Positions 8,462 to 18,091 of a stretch of DNA of 64,000 nucleotides are shown one piece after another. The notes under the pieces were generated by a model, which worked only from the letters and a program-made list of their open reading frames with translations, did no database searches and had not been told where the DNA came from. The stretch is from assembly GCF_045107095.1 (NCBI RefSeq), contig NZ_JBGCFU010000013.1:116355-180354 (forward strand). Reading direction: 5' to 3'. Source of the DNA: Congregibacter sp045107095 (GTDB taxonomy: Bacteria; Pseudomonadota; Gammaproteobacteria; Pseudomonadales; Halieaceae). The position numbers and the translations under genes were made by a program. Each line of letters starts with the position of its first letter. Positions within the stretch are counted from its first letter, which is position 1.

Positions 8462-9464
8462 GGTGATCTTCAGGTATCAAACAGTGGTGGCAAATATCCC
8501 GTTCCAAAAGGGCGCTGCAGCGGTTGCTTTAGTAAGGGATCGTCTGCTCGGCATGCTGGCCGCACTTGCACTAGGTGTTTGCGGGGTTTCCGCTGCGAAT
8601 GCGCAGCAATGTGATGCGTTAGATCCCTCGGTTGCCAAGCTTCTTCAAGCAATGTCCAGTAACGCCCAACAAGTTAACTACAGTGGTGTCGTCACGTTAC
8701 AGCGGGGTGGTGATATGCAAATCATGCAACTCTCCCACAGCGTGGTTAATGGTCAGGCATCTGAAGAGCTGTCCCGATTAACGGGGCAGGACGCGCGCGT
8801 TGAAAGGTCAGGACACCCGACGGATTGTATGCATCCGGGGCATCAGTTGCTCAGAGCCGCCGATGTGTTTGGTGGCTCCTTTTGTGGCTTAGCGTCTGTC
8901 TATCGTTTTCGTGTTCAGCCCGGAGACAGAGTCGCCGGTCGTGAGTCGCTGCGTTTGCGCGTTGAGCCACGAGATATGTACCGTTTTGGCCATGTTATTG
9001 AGCTGGATCAGGACACAGCACTTATTTTGAAGTCCTCTACTTTTGCTGCAGATCAGAGCGTTTTGGAGCAGTTTCAATTTGCCAGCCTGACTATGAAACC
9101 GGGCTCTGCGGGCGAGTCTGCGGTAGCGCACGAGGCGAGCCATCCCCACCCCCACGAGACCGAACACTTGAGACAAGGGGTCGCATGGGAGTTAACGTGG
9201 TTGCCGGACGGTTTTATGGCCACAGATGCCGCTCTAACAACATCTGAACGCAAGAGTTATACCGATGGTTTAGCGTCTTTCTCGGTATTCCTCGAACCCT
9301 TGGGCGCGGCGATCAAACCTGGTGAAGGAGTTGAGCGGCAGGGCAGTACCGTGGCGTACACCCGCGGCGTTTTGCTGCAGCGTCGCCCTGTGCTGGTAAC
9401 TGTTCTGGGCGAGATTCCGACGAATACTGCACGCATGCTTGCAGACTCCGTGCGCCTCAGATGA
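8439..9464 (+). CDS. rseB: Periplasmic sigma-E regulator RseB (MucB)
   Basis: RseB binds the periplasmic part of RseA and shields it from the DegS protease, and it senses mislocalised lipoproteins or lipopolysaccharide in relatives. The N-terminal MucB/RseB domain (SGVVTLQRGGDMQIMQLSH) and C-terminal domain (AWELTWLPDGFMATD) are recognisable. A hydrophobic signal segment (LLGMLAALALGVCGVSAANAQ) ends near residue 56, which is long for a signal peptide, so the real start may be downstream. Candidates are TTG 8439, TTG 8451 and GTG 8463; none has a good ribosome-binding site. A His-rich linker (HPHPHETEH) joins the two domains. Confidence 0.9.
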   Translation: MSSKLSSKVIFRYQTVVANIPFQKGAAAVALVRDRLLGMLAALALGVCGVSAANAQQCDALDPSVAKLLQAMSSNAQQVNYSGVVTLQRGGDMQIMQLSHSVVNGQASEELSRLTGQDARVERSGHPTDCMHPGHQLLRAADVFGGSFCGLASVYRFRVQPGDRVAGRESLRLRVEPRDMYRFGHVIELDQDTALILKSSTFAADQSVLEQFQFASLTMKPGSAGESAVAHEASHPHPHETEHLRQGVAWELTWLPDGFMATDAALTTSERKSYTDGLASFSVFLEPLGAAIKPGEGVERQGSTVAYTRGVLLQRRPVLVTVLGEIPTNTARMLADSVRLR

Positions 9465-9488
9465 TAACGAAGCTTTCCTGTTCTTATT

Positions 9489-9956
9489 ATGCTCACTGAA
9501 ACAGCCCGAGTAGTAGCCGTCGATAGTGATGGAGTGTGGGTTGAGACCTTACGGCAGTCGAGTTGCAGCAGCTGCGCCGCACGATCTGGTTGTGGCCATG
9601 GCATGATTAACAGCGCTAAGGCGGGCGTATCCAAAGGACTCGTAAAGGCGGCCCTGCCTTCTGATGGTTCCTTCGCGGTGGGTCTCCATGACACGGTGGA
9701 GATTTCGGTGCCAGAGCAGGGCTTTCTGCGAGCAGTGTGGATGCTTTATGCCATGCCTCTTTTGACAATGCTTTTTGCAGCGGGGTTTGCTGATTACTTC
9801 TGGGCTGCGTCCGAACTTTCTCAGGCTGCCATGGACTTGCGGGTAACTCTGTCGGCTGTTGCTGGCCTGGGCGCCGGCTTGTTGCTACTACGTTTTCTTA
9901 GCGATCGCCGAAGCGGTGACACCGACTTTCAGCCGCGGGTCACAGGCATTAGCTGA
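9489..9956 (+). CDS. rseC: RseC/MucC family positive regulator of sigma-E
   Basis: Inner-membrane protein of the SoxR-reducing-system RseC family (155 residues). It has the N-terminal Cys cluster (SSCSSCAARSGCGHG) typical of the family and two hydrophobic membrane segments (WMLYAMPLLTMLFAAGFA and LSAVAGLGAGLLLLRFL). In E. coli rseC sits in the same operon and modestly promotes sigma-E activity. It lies 24 bases after rseB, before degP. Confidence 0.92.
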   Translation: MLTETARVVAVDSDGVWVETLRQSSCSSCAARSGCGHGMINSAKAGVSKGLVKAALPSDGSFAVGLHDTVEISVPEQGFLRAVWMLYAMPLLTMLFAAGFADYFWAASELSQAAMDLRVTLSAVAGLGAGLLLLRFLSDRRSGDTDFQPRVTGIS

Positions 9957-10026
9957 TCCAAATTGCCGGTTCCAGCGAATCTTTGGTGCTAACTTTTTTC
10001 AGACTGTATTTATGCGGGAGATACTC

Positions 10027-11457
10027 ATGACATACCGTTTTGGAGCCTTGGGATCCAAACTACTGGCCATCGCAGCGATTGCGCTGCTGTGCTCGGCGAG
10101 GCTCGGCCATGCGGCGGAGTTACCTGATTTCACGGGGATTGTCGAAGAACAATCGCCAGCGGTGGTTAAGATCATTGTCGAGGCCAGTACAGCCAGAGAT
10201 GGATCTGACATCAATGAGCAGGAAATTCCTGAATTTTTACGGCGCTATTTTCAGATGCCAAACCCTCCCCAAGGCCCTCAGGGTCCTCAAGAGCGCATGG
10301 CCACGGGCTCCGGTTTTATCATCTCGGACGATGGTTACGTAGTAACGAATCATCATGTAGTTGAGGGCGCGGACTTGGTCACGGTACGCATGTCAGACCG
10401 CAGGGAGTACGAGGCCGAGGTCGTCGGCCTGGATCCTCGATCTGATCTGGCACTACTGCGCATAGAGGCGGAAGACCTGCCCTACCTGGTGCTGGGCGCC
10501 GACGATGCTTTAAAAGTGGGTGAATGGGTGCTGGCAATCGGTTCACCGTTCGGCCTGGACTACTCGGTTACCGCGGGCATAGTGAGCGCTAAGGGTCGCA
10601 GTTTGCCGACCCGAAGCCGCGAAAACTATGTGCCTTTCATCCAGACCGATGTTGCGATCAACCCCGGGAACTCGGGTGGTCCGCTGTTTAACCTCAAAGG
10701 CGAAGTTGTTGGCGTTAACTCACAGATATTCACCACGCGCGCCGGGGGGTCCATTGGGTTGTCCTTTGCCATTCCCGTAAACGTGGTTCGAAACGTTGTA
10801 AACCAGTTAAAAGATGGCGGCACGGTCACTCGTGGCTGGTTGGGCGTCACTATTCAGAACGTTGATCGGAATCTAGGCGAGTCTTTCGGTCTTGATCGGC
10901 CCCGAGGTGCCTTGATATCGCAAATCGCGAGTGATGGGCCTGCCGCGAAGTCGGGACTTGAGCCCGGCGACATCATCATCGAATTCGATGGTGAGGCTAT
11001 CGAAACCTCTGCTGACCTGCCGCACGTGGTTGGTCTTATTGCTCCAGGTGCCGAAGTCGATGTGTTGATCGTTAGAGACCGAAAACAAAAGACCATCGAG
11101 GTTGAAGTAGGCGGACTAGACGCCGACGACAGCGTGGATCAAGCCTATCGAAATGGCGACGCTGAAGACCAGCAGGGCGGACGTCTTGGCATCGTGGTGG
11201 AGGAAGCGCCGGAAGAGATGCTGTCTCGCTGGGATCTTGCTGGTGGTGTAGTGGTGCGTAGCGTTGAGCCAGATTCTCCTGCGGATGACGCGGGCCTAAT
11301 GCCGGGGGATGTCATTACCGCGGTCGGCGCGACGCCCGTCCGCTCTCTGGATACCTTCAGCGAGATCATCGGCGACCTTGCGGATAACGCCTCTGTGCCG
11401 CTGAGATTGATTCGCAGAGGCTCCCCAATGTTCATTGGGCTGCGTTTGGGTGACTAG
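10027..11457 (+). CDS. degP: Periplasmic serine protease DegP/DegQ (MucD)
   Basis: HtrA-type periplasmic protease/chaperone that degrades misfolded envelope proteins and dampens the sigma-E response in relatives. A signal peptide covers residues 1-28 (cleavage after LGHA). The S1C catalytic triad is visible at about H110 (TNHHVVEG), D140 (RSDLALLRI) and S216 (PGNSGGPLF). Two PDZ domains follow (RGWLGVTIQNV and RLGIVVEEAP). ATG 10027 has GGGAG six bases upstream and gives 476 residues. It is the fifth gene of the rpoE module. Confidence 0.96.
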   Translation: MTYRFGALGSKLLAIAAIALLCSARLGHAAELPDFTGIVEEQSPAVVKIIVEASTARDGSDINEQEIPEFLRRYFQMPNPPQGPQGPQERMATGSGFIISDDGYVVTNHHVVEGADLVTVRMSDRREYEAEVVGLDPRSDLALLRIEAEDLPYLVLGADDALKVGEWVLAIGSPFGLDYSVTAGIVSAKGRSLPTRSRENYVPFIQTDVAINPGNSGGPLFNLKGEVVGVNSQIFTTRAGGSIGLSFAIPVNVVRNVVNQLKDGGTVTRGWLGVTIQNVDRNLGESFGLDRPRGALISQIASDGPAAKSGLEPGDIIIEFDGEAIETSADLPHVVGLIAPGAEVDVLIVRDRKQKTIEVEVGGLDADDSVDQAYRNGDAEDQQGGRLGIVVEEAPEEMLSRWDLAGGVVVRSVEPDSPADDAGLMPGDVITAVGATPVRSLDTFSEIIGDLADNASVPLRLIRRGSPMFIGLRLGD

Positions 11458-11602
11458 ATTCCTCGCTCAGCTCCCACGCGGGTAGATTCGCCGGTCGTCG
11501 TATTCGTGGCGACGGGCGCCTCTCTAGGCTACAATGCCGCGCTTTTTGCGGGGGTCCCAAGTATGGGGCCGCCGCTTCGCGCTTTTCTTGTGAGCATGCC
11601 TT

Positions 11603-13399
11603 TTGAGTGACCTCGATCACATACGCAACTTTTCGATCATTGCCCATATCGACCATGGGAAATCGACTCTGGCCGATCGTTTTATTCAGCATTGCGGAGG
11701 CCTGAGCTCTCGCGAAATGCAGGCCCAGGTGCTGGATTCCATGGATATCGAGCGTGAACGGGGCATCACGATCAAAGCTCAGAGCGTGACCCTCGATTAT
11801 CACGCCAAGAACGGCGAGACCTACCAGCTCAATTTTATTGATACGCCCGGGCACGTTGACTTCTCCTACGAAGTATCGCGATCCCTGGAAGCCTGTGAGG
11901 GTGCTCTATTAGTGGTAGACGCTGGGCAGGGCGTTGAAGCTCAGTCGGTGGCGAACTGCTACACCGCGATCGAATTGGGTCTTGAGGTACTACCGATTCT
12001 CAACAAAATGGATCTCCCTCAGGCCGACCCCGATCGCGTAAGGATTGAGATAGAAGAAATCATCGGCATCGATGCGACAGAAGCCTGCCTGGTGTCTGCC
12101 AAGTCAGGTTTGGGTATCGAAGATGCTCTGGAGTATCTCGTGGAGCATATTCCCCCTCCAGAGGGGGACCGTGAGGCTCCGCTCCAAGCCCTGATTATCG
12201 ACAGCTGGTTCGATAACTATCTTGGCGTGGTGTCATTGGTGCGTGTAAAGCAGGGTGTCCTCACCCGTCGCGACCGTATTGTGACCAAGTCTACTGGCAA
12301 GCAGCATCAGGTAGATGGAGTCGGCATCTTCACTCCCAAGCGCGAAGCTAGAGAATCTCTGGAAGCCGGAGAAGTCGGTTACGTTGTCGCCGGGATCAAA
12401 GACATTCTTGGTGCTCCTGTAGGGGACACGCTCGTTCACGCGAAGATGCCTGATGTGCCTTCTTTGCCGGGTTTCAAGATGGTCAAGCCCCAGGTGTACG
12501 CGGGGATTTTTACCGTATCTACGGATGACTACGAAGACTTTCGTGAGGCACTGGCCAAACTGACTCTTAATGACGCGTCGCTGTTTTATGAACCTGAGAC
12601 CTCCGATGCCCTGGGTTTTGGCTTTCGCTGCGGTTTCCTGGGCATGCTGCACATGGAGATCATTCAAGAGCGTCTTGAGCGGGAATATGATCTTGACTTG
12701 ATCACCACGGCCCCGACGGTAGTCTACGAGGTGCTCACTAAGCGAGGGGAAACACTGCGCGTCGATAACCCTTCGGCACTTCCCGATATGGGCGACGTTG
12801 ATGAGATGCGTGAGCCCATTGCCCGTTGCAATATTCTCGTTCCGCAGGATTACCTGGGCAACGTCATCAGCCTGTGTGTCGAGAAGCGGGGAGAGCAGCG
12901 TGATATGCAGTTCCTTGGATCTCAGGTCTCTCTGACTTACGACATCCCCATGGCTGACGTGGTTCTAGACTTTTTTGACAGGTTGAAGTCCGTAAGCCGC
13001 GGTTATGCGTCACTGGATTACAGTTTCGATCGCTTCGAGACGGCAACACTATCGCGACTCGATGTGCTCATTAACGGCGACCGCGTCGACGCTCTAGCGC
13101 TTATCGTTCATCGTGATCAAGTGGAGTATCGCGGTAGGCAGCTCACCGAGAAAATGAAAGAGCTGATCCCTCGCCAGATGTTTGACGTAGCGATTCAAGC
13201 AGCCGTAGGGGGTAAGATCGTTGCTCGGCAAACCGTGAAAGCGTTGCGTAAGAATGTTACGGCGAAGTGCTACGGTGGTGACGTTAGTCGCAAGCGCAAG
13301 CTACTGGATAAGCAGAAAGCGGGTAAAAAACGCATGAAGCAGGTTGGCCGTGTGGAGATTCCCCAGTCGGCGTTTCTCGCAGTGTTAAAAGTGGATTGA
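11603..13399 (+). CDS. lepA: Elongation factor 4 (back-translocating GTPase LepA)
   Basis: Ribosome-associated GTPase that affects translation initiation and elongation under stress. It has the G1 motif AHIDHGKST (residues 14-22), G3 DTPGHVDFSYEV and G4 NKMD. Domain II, the EF-G-like domain and the LepA C-terminal domain (YGGDVSRKRKLLDKQKAGKKRMK) are complete. Length is 598 residues. The start is TTG with no ATG in register nearby. It is directly upstream of lepB, the conserved pair. Confidence 0.98.
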   Translation: MSDLDHIRNFSIIAHIDHGKSTLADRFIQHCGGLSSREMQAQVLDSMDIERERGITIKAQSVTLDYHAKNGETYQLNFIDTPGHVDFSYEVSRSLEACEGALLVVDAGQGVEAQSVANCYTAIELGLEVLPILNKMDLPQADPDRVRIEIEEIIGIDATEACLVSAKSGLGIEDALEYLVEHIPPPEGDREAPLQALIIDSWFDNYLGVVSLVRVKQGVLTRRDRIVTKSTGKQHQVDGVGIFTPKREARESLEAGEVGYVVAGIKDILGAPVGDTLVHAKMPDVPSLPGFKMVKPQVYAGIFTVSTDDYEDFREALAKLTLNDASLFYEPETSDALGFGFRCGFLGMLHMEIIQERLEREYDLDLITTAPTVVYEVLTKRGETLRVDNPSALPDMGDVDEMREPIARCNILVPQDYLGNVISLCVEKRGEQRDMQFLGSQVSLTYDIPMADVVLDFFDRLKSVSRGYASLDYSFDRFETATLSRLDVLINGDRVDALALIVHRDQVEYRGRQLTEKMKELIPRQMFDVAIQAAVGGKIVARQTVKALRKNVTAKCYGGDVSRKRKLLDKQKAGKKRMKQVGRVEIPQSAFLAVLKVD

Positions 13400-13432
13400 C
13401 TATGGGTTTGATCGTTACGCACAGGAGCGTTT

Positions 13433-14272
13433 ATGTCGCTTGATTTTCCGCTCATTCTGGTAATTCTGGTGTTTGGTACCGGATTGATCTGGCTAGCGGA
13501 CCGAGTGCTTTGGGCGCCTGGTCGCCAGCGGAGTCTCGACGCGTTATGCAGCCAATACCCCCAATGGAACCAAGAGGGTTCGGCGGATGCCAAGTTGTTT
13601 GCGGCTTCCGTGGAGACGTTGCCCAGAGAGTCAACGGTAGTTGAGTACTCACGGTCTTTTTTTCCAGTGCTCGCAGTGGTGTTCGTACTGCGTAGCTTTT
13701 TGGCAGAGCCCTTTCAGATTCCCTCTTCATCGATGGTTCCCACGCTCGAAGTTGGCGACTACATTTTGGTGAACAAATTTGTCTACGGTATTCGCCTGCC
13801 CGTGCTAAGAACAAAAGTCTTCTCGATCAGTGAACCGAAGCGCGGCGACGTTATGGTGTTTTTTCCGCCGCATTTGAACAAAACCTATTACATCAAACGG
13901 GTCATCGGTTTGCCTGGCGACGTGGTGAGCTACCGCAGCAAGCGGCTATATGTGAACGGTGAGCCGATTCCTTTTGAGCCTCTCGCAGTGCTTCCCGAGG
14001 GGCGTTCCCGCTACCAGATGGGGATGTCCTCCCTCGGAGGGAAGAATCACCTCCAGCAGGTAAACCTGATGCGGCCTGGAAGAGACTTCACGGTCACCGT
14101 AAAGCCGGGTCACTACTTTATGATGGGGGATAACCGCGATAACAGCTCTGATAGTCGCGTTTGGGGGCAGGTGAGCGAGCGGGATATAGTAGGTAAAGCG
14201 TTTGCTATATGGATGCACTGGGATTCGCTGTTCAGCATCCCAAGTTTTGATCGCGTCGGCGGTATCGAATAG
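13433..14272 (+). CDS. lepB: Signal peptidase I
   Basis: Inner-membrane S26 protease that removes signal peptides from exported proteins. An N-terminal membrane helix (residues 3-22) and a second hydrophobic stretch (about 76-90) precede the catalytic Ser at residue 100 (PSSSMVPTL). The Lys box is YYIKRVIGLPGD, and the C-terminal GDNRDNSSDSR motif is present. Length (279 residues) fits gammaproteobacterial LepB. It is followed by a DUF4845 gene and rnc. Confidence 0.97.
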   Translation: MSLDFPLILVILVFGTGLIWLADRVLWAPGRQRSLDALCSQYPQWNQEGSADAKLFAASVETLPRESTVVEYSRSFFPVLAVVFVLRSFLAEPFQIPSSSMVPTLEVGDYILVNKFVYGIRLPVLRTKVFSISEPKRGDVMVFFPPHLNKTYYIKRVIGLPGDVVSYRSKRLYVNGEPIPFEPLAVLPEGRSRYQMGMSSLGGKNHLQQVNLMRPGRDFTVTVKPGHYFMMGDNRDNSSDSRVWGQVSERDIVGKAFAIWMHWDSLFSIPSFDRVGGIE

Positions 14273-14309
14273 ATCCCATTCAGCACCGACGGTTATCGAG
14301 GGAAGGGCT

Positions 14310-14699
14310 ATGAAAACACGTAACAGGCAGCAAGGCATGGGCATGCTGGGTATGCTCATTATTGCGGTGATGGTGGGTTTCTTCGTTATGTCCGGTATTC
14401 GAATCGCGCCGGGTTTGATCGAGTATCAAACGGTACGGGAACTGGTGATCGAAGCGGCAGAAGAGTACGACGACGATGAGGATACGATCGCCGACATACG
14501 TCGAACGCTGTCCGGTAGTTTCAACATGAACCAGATCAAAACCATTGGACCTCGCGATGTGGAAATCACGCGCGAAGACGGGAAGGTCGTACTCAATGCG
14601 AACTACGAAGACCGTATCCCGTTGTTCTGGCGTATCGATGCCGTTGTGAAATACGACGACCTGGTGTTCATTGGTGGCGAGCGTTACAGCGATGAGTGA
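14310..14699 (+). CDS. DUF4845 family small membrane protein
   Basis: A 129-residue protein with one N-terminal hydrophobic segment (GMLGMLIIAVMVGFFVMSGI, about residues 12-31) that resembles a type IV pilin-like or signal-anchor helix, followed by an acidic soluble domain. Its place between lepB and rnc and its style match the DUF4845 family, of unknown function. ATG 14310 follows GAGGGAAG. The stop overlaps the rnc GTG start. Confidence 0.82.
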   Translation: MKTRNRQQGMGMLGMLIIAVMVGFFVMSGIRIAPGLIEYQTVRELVIEAAEEYDDDEDTIADIRRTLSGSFNMNQIKTIGPRDVEITREDGKVVLNANYEDRIPLFWRIDAVVKYDDLVFIGGERYSDE

Positions 14700-15373
14700 T
14701 GGATGATCAGCAATGGCTTGAGCGGCAATTTGGCTGTCGGCTGCATCAAGAGTCCTTGCTCGCACAAGCGCTGTCTCACAGGAGCGTCGGTAGCAAGAAC
14801 AACGAGCGCCTCGAGTTTCTCGGCGACTCAGTTCTGGGTTATGTCGTCAGTGAAGAGCTTTATCGCAGATTTCCGGACGCTGACGAAGGGCAGTTGAGCC
14901 GCCTTCGCGTTTCCCTTGTGAAGGGTAGCGCTTTAGCGCAAGTAGCAAGGGAGCTGTCCCTAGGGGAGCAGCTGCGCTTGGGCTCCGGAGAACGCCATGG
15001 TGGCGGTCGTCGTCGCGATTCAATCCTGGCCGATTCTTTTGAGGCTGTTCTTGGAGCCATTACGCTGGATTCAGGTATAGAGGCCTGCCGAAAGGCGATC
15101 TTCAAAGTGTTTCGAAGCCGCTTGGACGATCTGAGGCTTGAGCAGGCTCGAAAAGATCCGAAAACCCGTTTGCAGGAGTTGCTGCAGGGTGCGGGACGTC
15201 CGCTACCGGATTACGTACTGCGTAACGCGGCGGGAGAAGACCATGCCCGTATTTTTACTGTTGCCTGCGAGCTTGCTGATAGCAAAATCTTTGCGGAAGG
15301 GGTTGGCGACAGTCGTCGGGCCGCGGAGCAGGCCGCCGCCGCGGCGGTGCTCGATCAACTGGGGGAATCATGA
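14696..15373 (+). CDS. rnc: Ribonuclease III
   Basis: Double-strand-specific endoribonuclease that processes rRNA precursors and many mRNAs. The signature NERLEFLGDSVLG (about residues 36-48) carries the metal-binding acidic residues; the second catalytic part DSFEAVLGAI is present. A double-stranded RNA-binding domain covers the C-terminal ~70 residues (DPKTRLQELLQ to AEQAAAAAVLDQL). Length is 225 residues. Start is GTG 14696 or ATG 14699. It overlaps era by four bases. Confidence 0.98.
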   Translation: MMDDQQWLERQFGCRLHQESLLAQALSHRSVGSKNNERLEFLGDSVLGYVVSEELYRRFPDADEGQLSRLRVSLVKGSALAQVARELSLGEQLRLGSGERHGGGRRRDSILADSFEAVLGAITLDSGIEACRKAIFKVFRSRLDDLRLEQARKDPKTRLQELLQGAGRPLPDYVLRNAAGEDHARIFTVACELADSKIFAEGVGDSRRAAEQAAAAAVLDQLGES

Positions 15374-16269
15374 GGGAAGACACACGCTGCGGTTACGTGG
15401 CTATCGTAGGGCGGCCCAACGTTGGTAAATCAACGCTCCTGAACCATCTGCTCGGGCAAAAATTGTCGATTACCTCGCGAAAACCTCAAACAACACGGCA
15501 TCAGGTTTTGGGTATTAAGACTACCGATGCGGCTCAGATGTTGTTCGTTGATACACCCGGTATTCACGGCGGCGAAGATCGTGCGCTGAATCGCTTTATG
15601 AACCGCACCGCTGGCGCCGCAGTGGCCGCAGTGGATATCGTAGTAATGGTCGTTGATCGAGGGGAGTGGCGAGATGATGACGATCGGGTTCTGAGGAGTT
15701 GCCTTGCTGCGGATGCTCCGGTTTTGCTGGTGGTCAATAAAGTAGACCTTGAGGACAATCCCAACGCTATTTTACCGAGTTTAGAGTCACTTTCCGAACG
15801 AGCAGATTTTGCCGCATTGATTCCCCTGTCGGCACTGCGAGCTAAAAATCTCGATGTTCTCGAGACGGAAATTGTGCAGCGTCTTCCTAAAGGCCCTTTC
15901 TTGTTTGAAGAAGATGAGGTGACGGATCGAAGCACGCGCTTTTTGGTGGCAGAGATCGTGCGAGAGAAGATCACGCGGCAGCTTGGTGATGAGCTTCCAT
16001 ATTCCACGACTGTAGAAATCGAAGAGTATGGCGAAGAGGGCGGGATAGTGCATATTTCAGCCGTTATTCTTGTGGAGCGCAAGGGTCAGAAAGCTATATT
16101 GATTGGCCAGAAGGGCAGTCGGCTTCGCCAAATAGGCACCGAAGCTCGCCAGGATATTGAAAGACTGATCGACAACAAGGTCATGCTCAATCTTTGGGTG
16201 AAAGTTCGATCAGGCTGGGCCGACGATGAACGGGCCCTGCGCAGTCTTGGATACGACGATGGACGTTGA
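15370..16269 (+). CDS. era: GTPase Era, 30S ribosome assembly
   Basis: Essential GTPase that binds 16S rRNA during 30S maturation. It has the P-loop GRPNVGKST (residues 14-22), DTPGIH and NKVD motifs. The C-terminal KH domain includes the signature AILIGQKGSRLRQIGTEAR. Length is 299 residues. ATG 15370 overlaps the rnc stop (ATGA), indicating translational coupling. Confidence 0.98.
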   Translation: MREDTRCGYVAIVGRPNVGKSTLLNHLLGQKLSITSRKPQTTRHQVLGIKTTDAAQMLFVDTPGIHGGEDRALNRFMNRTAGAAVAAVDIVVMVVDRGEWRDDDDRVLRSCLAADAPVLLVVNKVDLEDNPNAILPSLESLSERADFAALIPLSALRAKNLDVLETEIVQRLPKGPFLFEEDEVTDRSTRFLVAEIVREKITRQLGDELPYSTTVEIEEYGEEGGIVHISAVILVERKGQKAILIGQKGSRLRQIGTEARQDIERLIDNKVMLNLWVKVRSGWADDERALRSLGYDDGR

Positions 16270-16290
16270 GTCCTAGCGCTGACTTGTCAG

Positions 16291-17046
16291 ATGCGAGTCC
16301 AGCTCCAGCCCGCGTATCTTCTGCACCGCAGACCCTTTCGGGATAACAGTGAATTGCTCGATGTGTTTAGTGTCGAGCATGGGCGCCTGGGGCTGGTTGC
16401 TCGTGGTTTGAGTCGTCGGCGTCGCGGGGGACCCCTGGGTGCCGTGCTACAACCATTCAGGCCGTTACTGCTGAGCTTTTCCGGAAAAGGCGAGTTGCTG
16501 ACACTCACCGGTGCTGAGTCCGGCGGAGAGCTACCTCCATTGACGGGAGATGCCCTGTTAAGCGCTTTCTACCTCAATGAGCTGCTCCTACGGCTTTTAC
16601 AGCGTTTTGAAGAGCAGCCTGCAGTTTTCACGGCCTATGGCGCAGCGATCGCAGATTTGTCAGACGCGGCGCGGGCCGAGAGCCGGCGAGGCGCGCTGGA
16701 GTCGGCACTCAGGCGTTTCGAGTTCAGTTTACTGGAGGAGCTGGGGTACGCGGTGGATTTATCCAGTGATGCGTCCCGTGGGACGCCTATTCGCGACGAT
16801 ACGCATTACGCACTGGTGCCTGACTATGGCTTGCGGGAAGTTGGTGTCAAAGCCAGCGCCGGCGATGCGAGTTTCACCGGTGCTCAAATTTCCGCAATTG
16901 CGCAAGGCCGCTTTGATGGTGAGAACGGCGTTGCTGCGAAGCGGATGGTACGAGCCTTACTTCACCCGCACCTGGGTAGCACCCCCTTACGTTCGCGCAG
17001 CATGTTTGAGACCGTTCAGACAGCTCCCGCTAAACGAGAGCAATAA
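16291..17046 (+). CDS. recO: DNA repair protein RecO
   Basis: RecFOR-pathway protein that loads RecA on SSB-coated DNA. The N-terminal OB-fold starts with the usual RVQLQPAYLLHRRPFRDNSELLDVFS, followed by a helical C-terminal domain. Length is 251 residues. It ends the lepA-lepB-rnc-era-recO series. The usual next genes pdxJ and acpS are absent; cysM follows after a 144-base gap in which I see no gene. Confidence 0.95.
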   Translation: MRVQLQPAYLLHRRPFRDNSELLDVFSVEHGRLGLVARGLSRRRRGGPLGAVLQPFRPLLLSFSGKGELLTLTGAESGGELPPLTGDALLSAFYLNELLLRLLQRFEEQPAVFTAYGAAIADLSDAARAESRRGALESALRRFEFSLLEELGYAVDLSSDASRGTPIRDDTHYALVPDYGLREVGVKASAGDASFTGAQISAIAQGRFDGENGVAAKRMVRALLHPHLGSTPLRSRSMFETVQTAPAKREQ

Positions 17047-17190
17047 GGGCGGACAGCGCTTGTGAGCTATGGTTAGTGGCAGTGCAATAGAGTGCGGAAA
17101 TGCGGTGGTATTCGCCGTTTCGCTGGCATAAGGTGGGTGCCGTTTTGAGTAGCAAATATCATGATTTGAGCACGAGCTTTAGGAATATCT

Positions 17191-18087
17191 ATGCCTGACT
17201 ATCCAACTATTGAAGCTTGCATCGGTAATACGCCGCTTGTGCGTCTTCAGCGTCTTCCAGGTAATACAAGCAACGTGTTGCTCGCGAAACTGGAGGGCGA
17301 CAACCCCGCGGGTTCAGTCAAAGACAGACCCGCTATGAGTATGATTGCCGAGGCTGAGGCCCGCGGCGATATCACACCTGGTGACACGATCATTGAAGCG
17401 ACCAGTGGAAATACCGGCATCGCATTGGCTATGGCGGCGGCCATGCGTGGTTATCGCATGCGTTTGATTATGCCGGCAACGGCTAGCAGCGAACGTAAGC
17501 AGGCGATGAAGGCCTATGGTGCTGAGCTCATAGAAGTGACGGCCGAGCAAGGTATGGAGGGGGCGCGAGATCTCGCTCATGCTATGCGTGATGCGGGCGA
17601 GGGCATCGTGCTGGACCAGTTTGCGAACCCGGATAATCCTCTGGCCCACTATCGTGGGACGGGGCCTGAGATATGGCGTCAGACGGGTGGAGAGGTAAGC
17701 CACTTCGTCAGCTCTATGGGGACCACAGGCACGATTATGGGTTGCTCTGCCTACCTCAAGACTCAAAACCCCGAGATTGAAATTGTCGGTCTTCAGCCGA
17801 CTGAGGGCGCGAGTATTCCGGGCATTCGTCGCTGGCCTAAAGCGTATCTGCCGAGTATTTTTGAACCCGCTAAAGTTGATCGTGTGTTGGATATTTCCCA
17901 GAACGAAGCAGAGGATGCTATGCGTGCTTTGGCGCGAGAAGAGGGCATCTTCTGCGGAGTCTCAGCGGGCGGAGCGGTCGCTGGGGCTCTGCGAATTTCG
18001 GCGGAGCTGGAAAACGCCACGATCGTAATGATCATCTGCGATCGTGGCGATCGTTACCTCTCCACCGGCGTCTTCGACAAGGACTGA
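17191..18087 (+). CDS. cysM: Cysteine synthase B
   Basis: PLP enzyme that makes cysteine from O-acetylserine and sulfide or thiosulfate. The PLP-binding Lys is K44 in NPAGSVKDRPA; the phosphate-binding loop (GTTGTIMG) and EATSGNTGIALAMAAA are clear. The shorter length (298 residues) and the sequence EPAKVDRVLDI favour CysM over CysK. It lies five bases before relA, a known gammaproteobacterial neighbour. Confidence 0.95.
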   Translation: MPDYPTIEACIGNTPLVRLQRLPGNTSNVLLAKLEGDNPAGSVKDRPAMSMIAEAEARGDITPGDTIIEATSGNTGIALAMAAAMRGYRMRLIMPATASSERKQAMKAYGAELIEVTAEQGMEGARDLAHAMRDAGEGIVLDQFANPDNPLAHYRGTGPEIWRQTGGEVSHFVSSMGTTGTIMGCSAYLKTQNPEIEIVGLQPTEGASIPGIRRWPKAYLPSIFEPAKVDRVLDISQNEAEDAMRALAREEGIFCGVSAGGAVAGALRISAELENATIVMIICDRGDRYLSTGVFDKD

Positions 18088-18091
18088 AGCC

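Noticed and set aside
11500..11602. Leader or riboswitch-like structure before lepA
   Set aside because: A TACAAT -10-like hexamer and a weak GGTCCC/GGGGCC stem can be seen, but no good -35 element or known riboswitch pattern supports a call.
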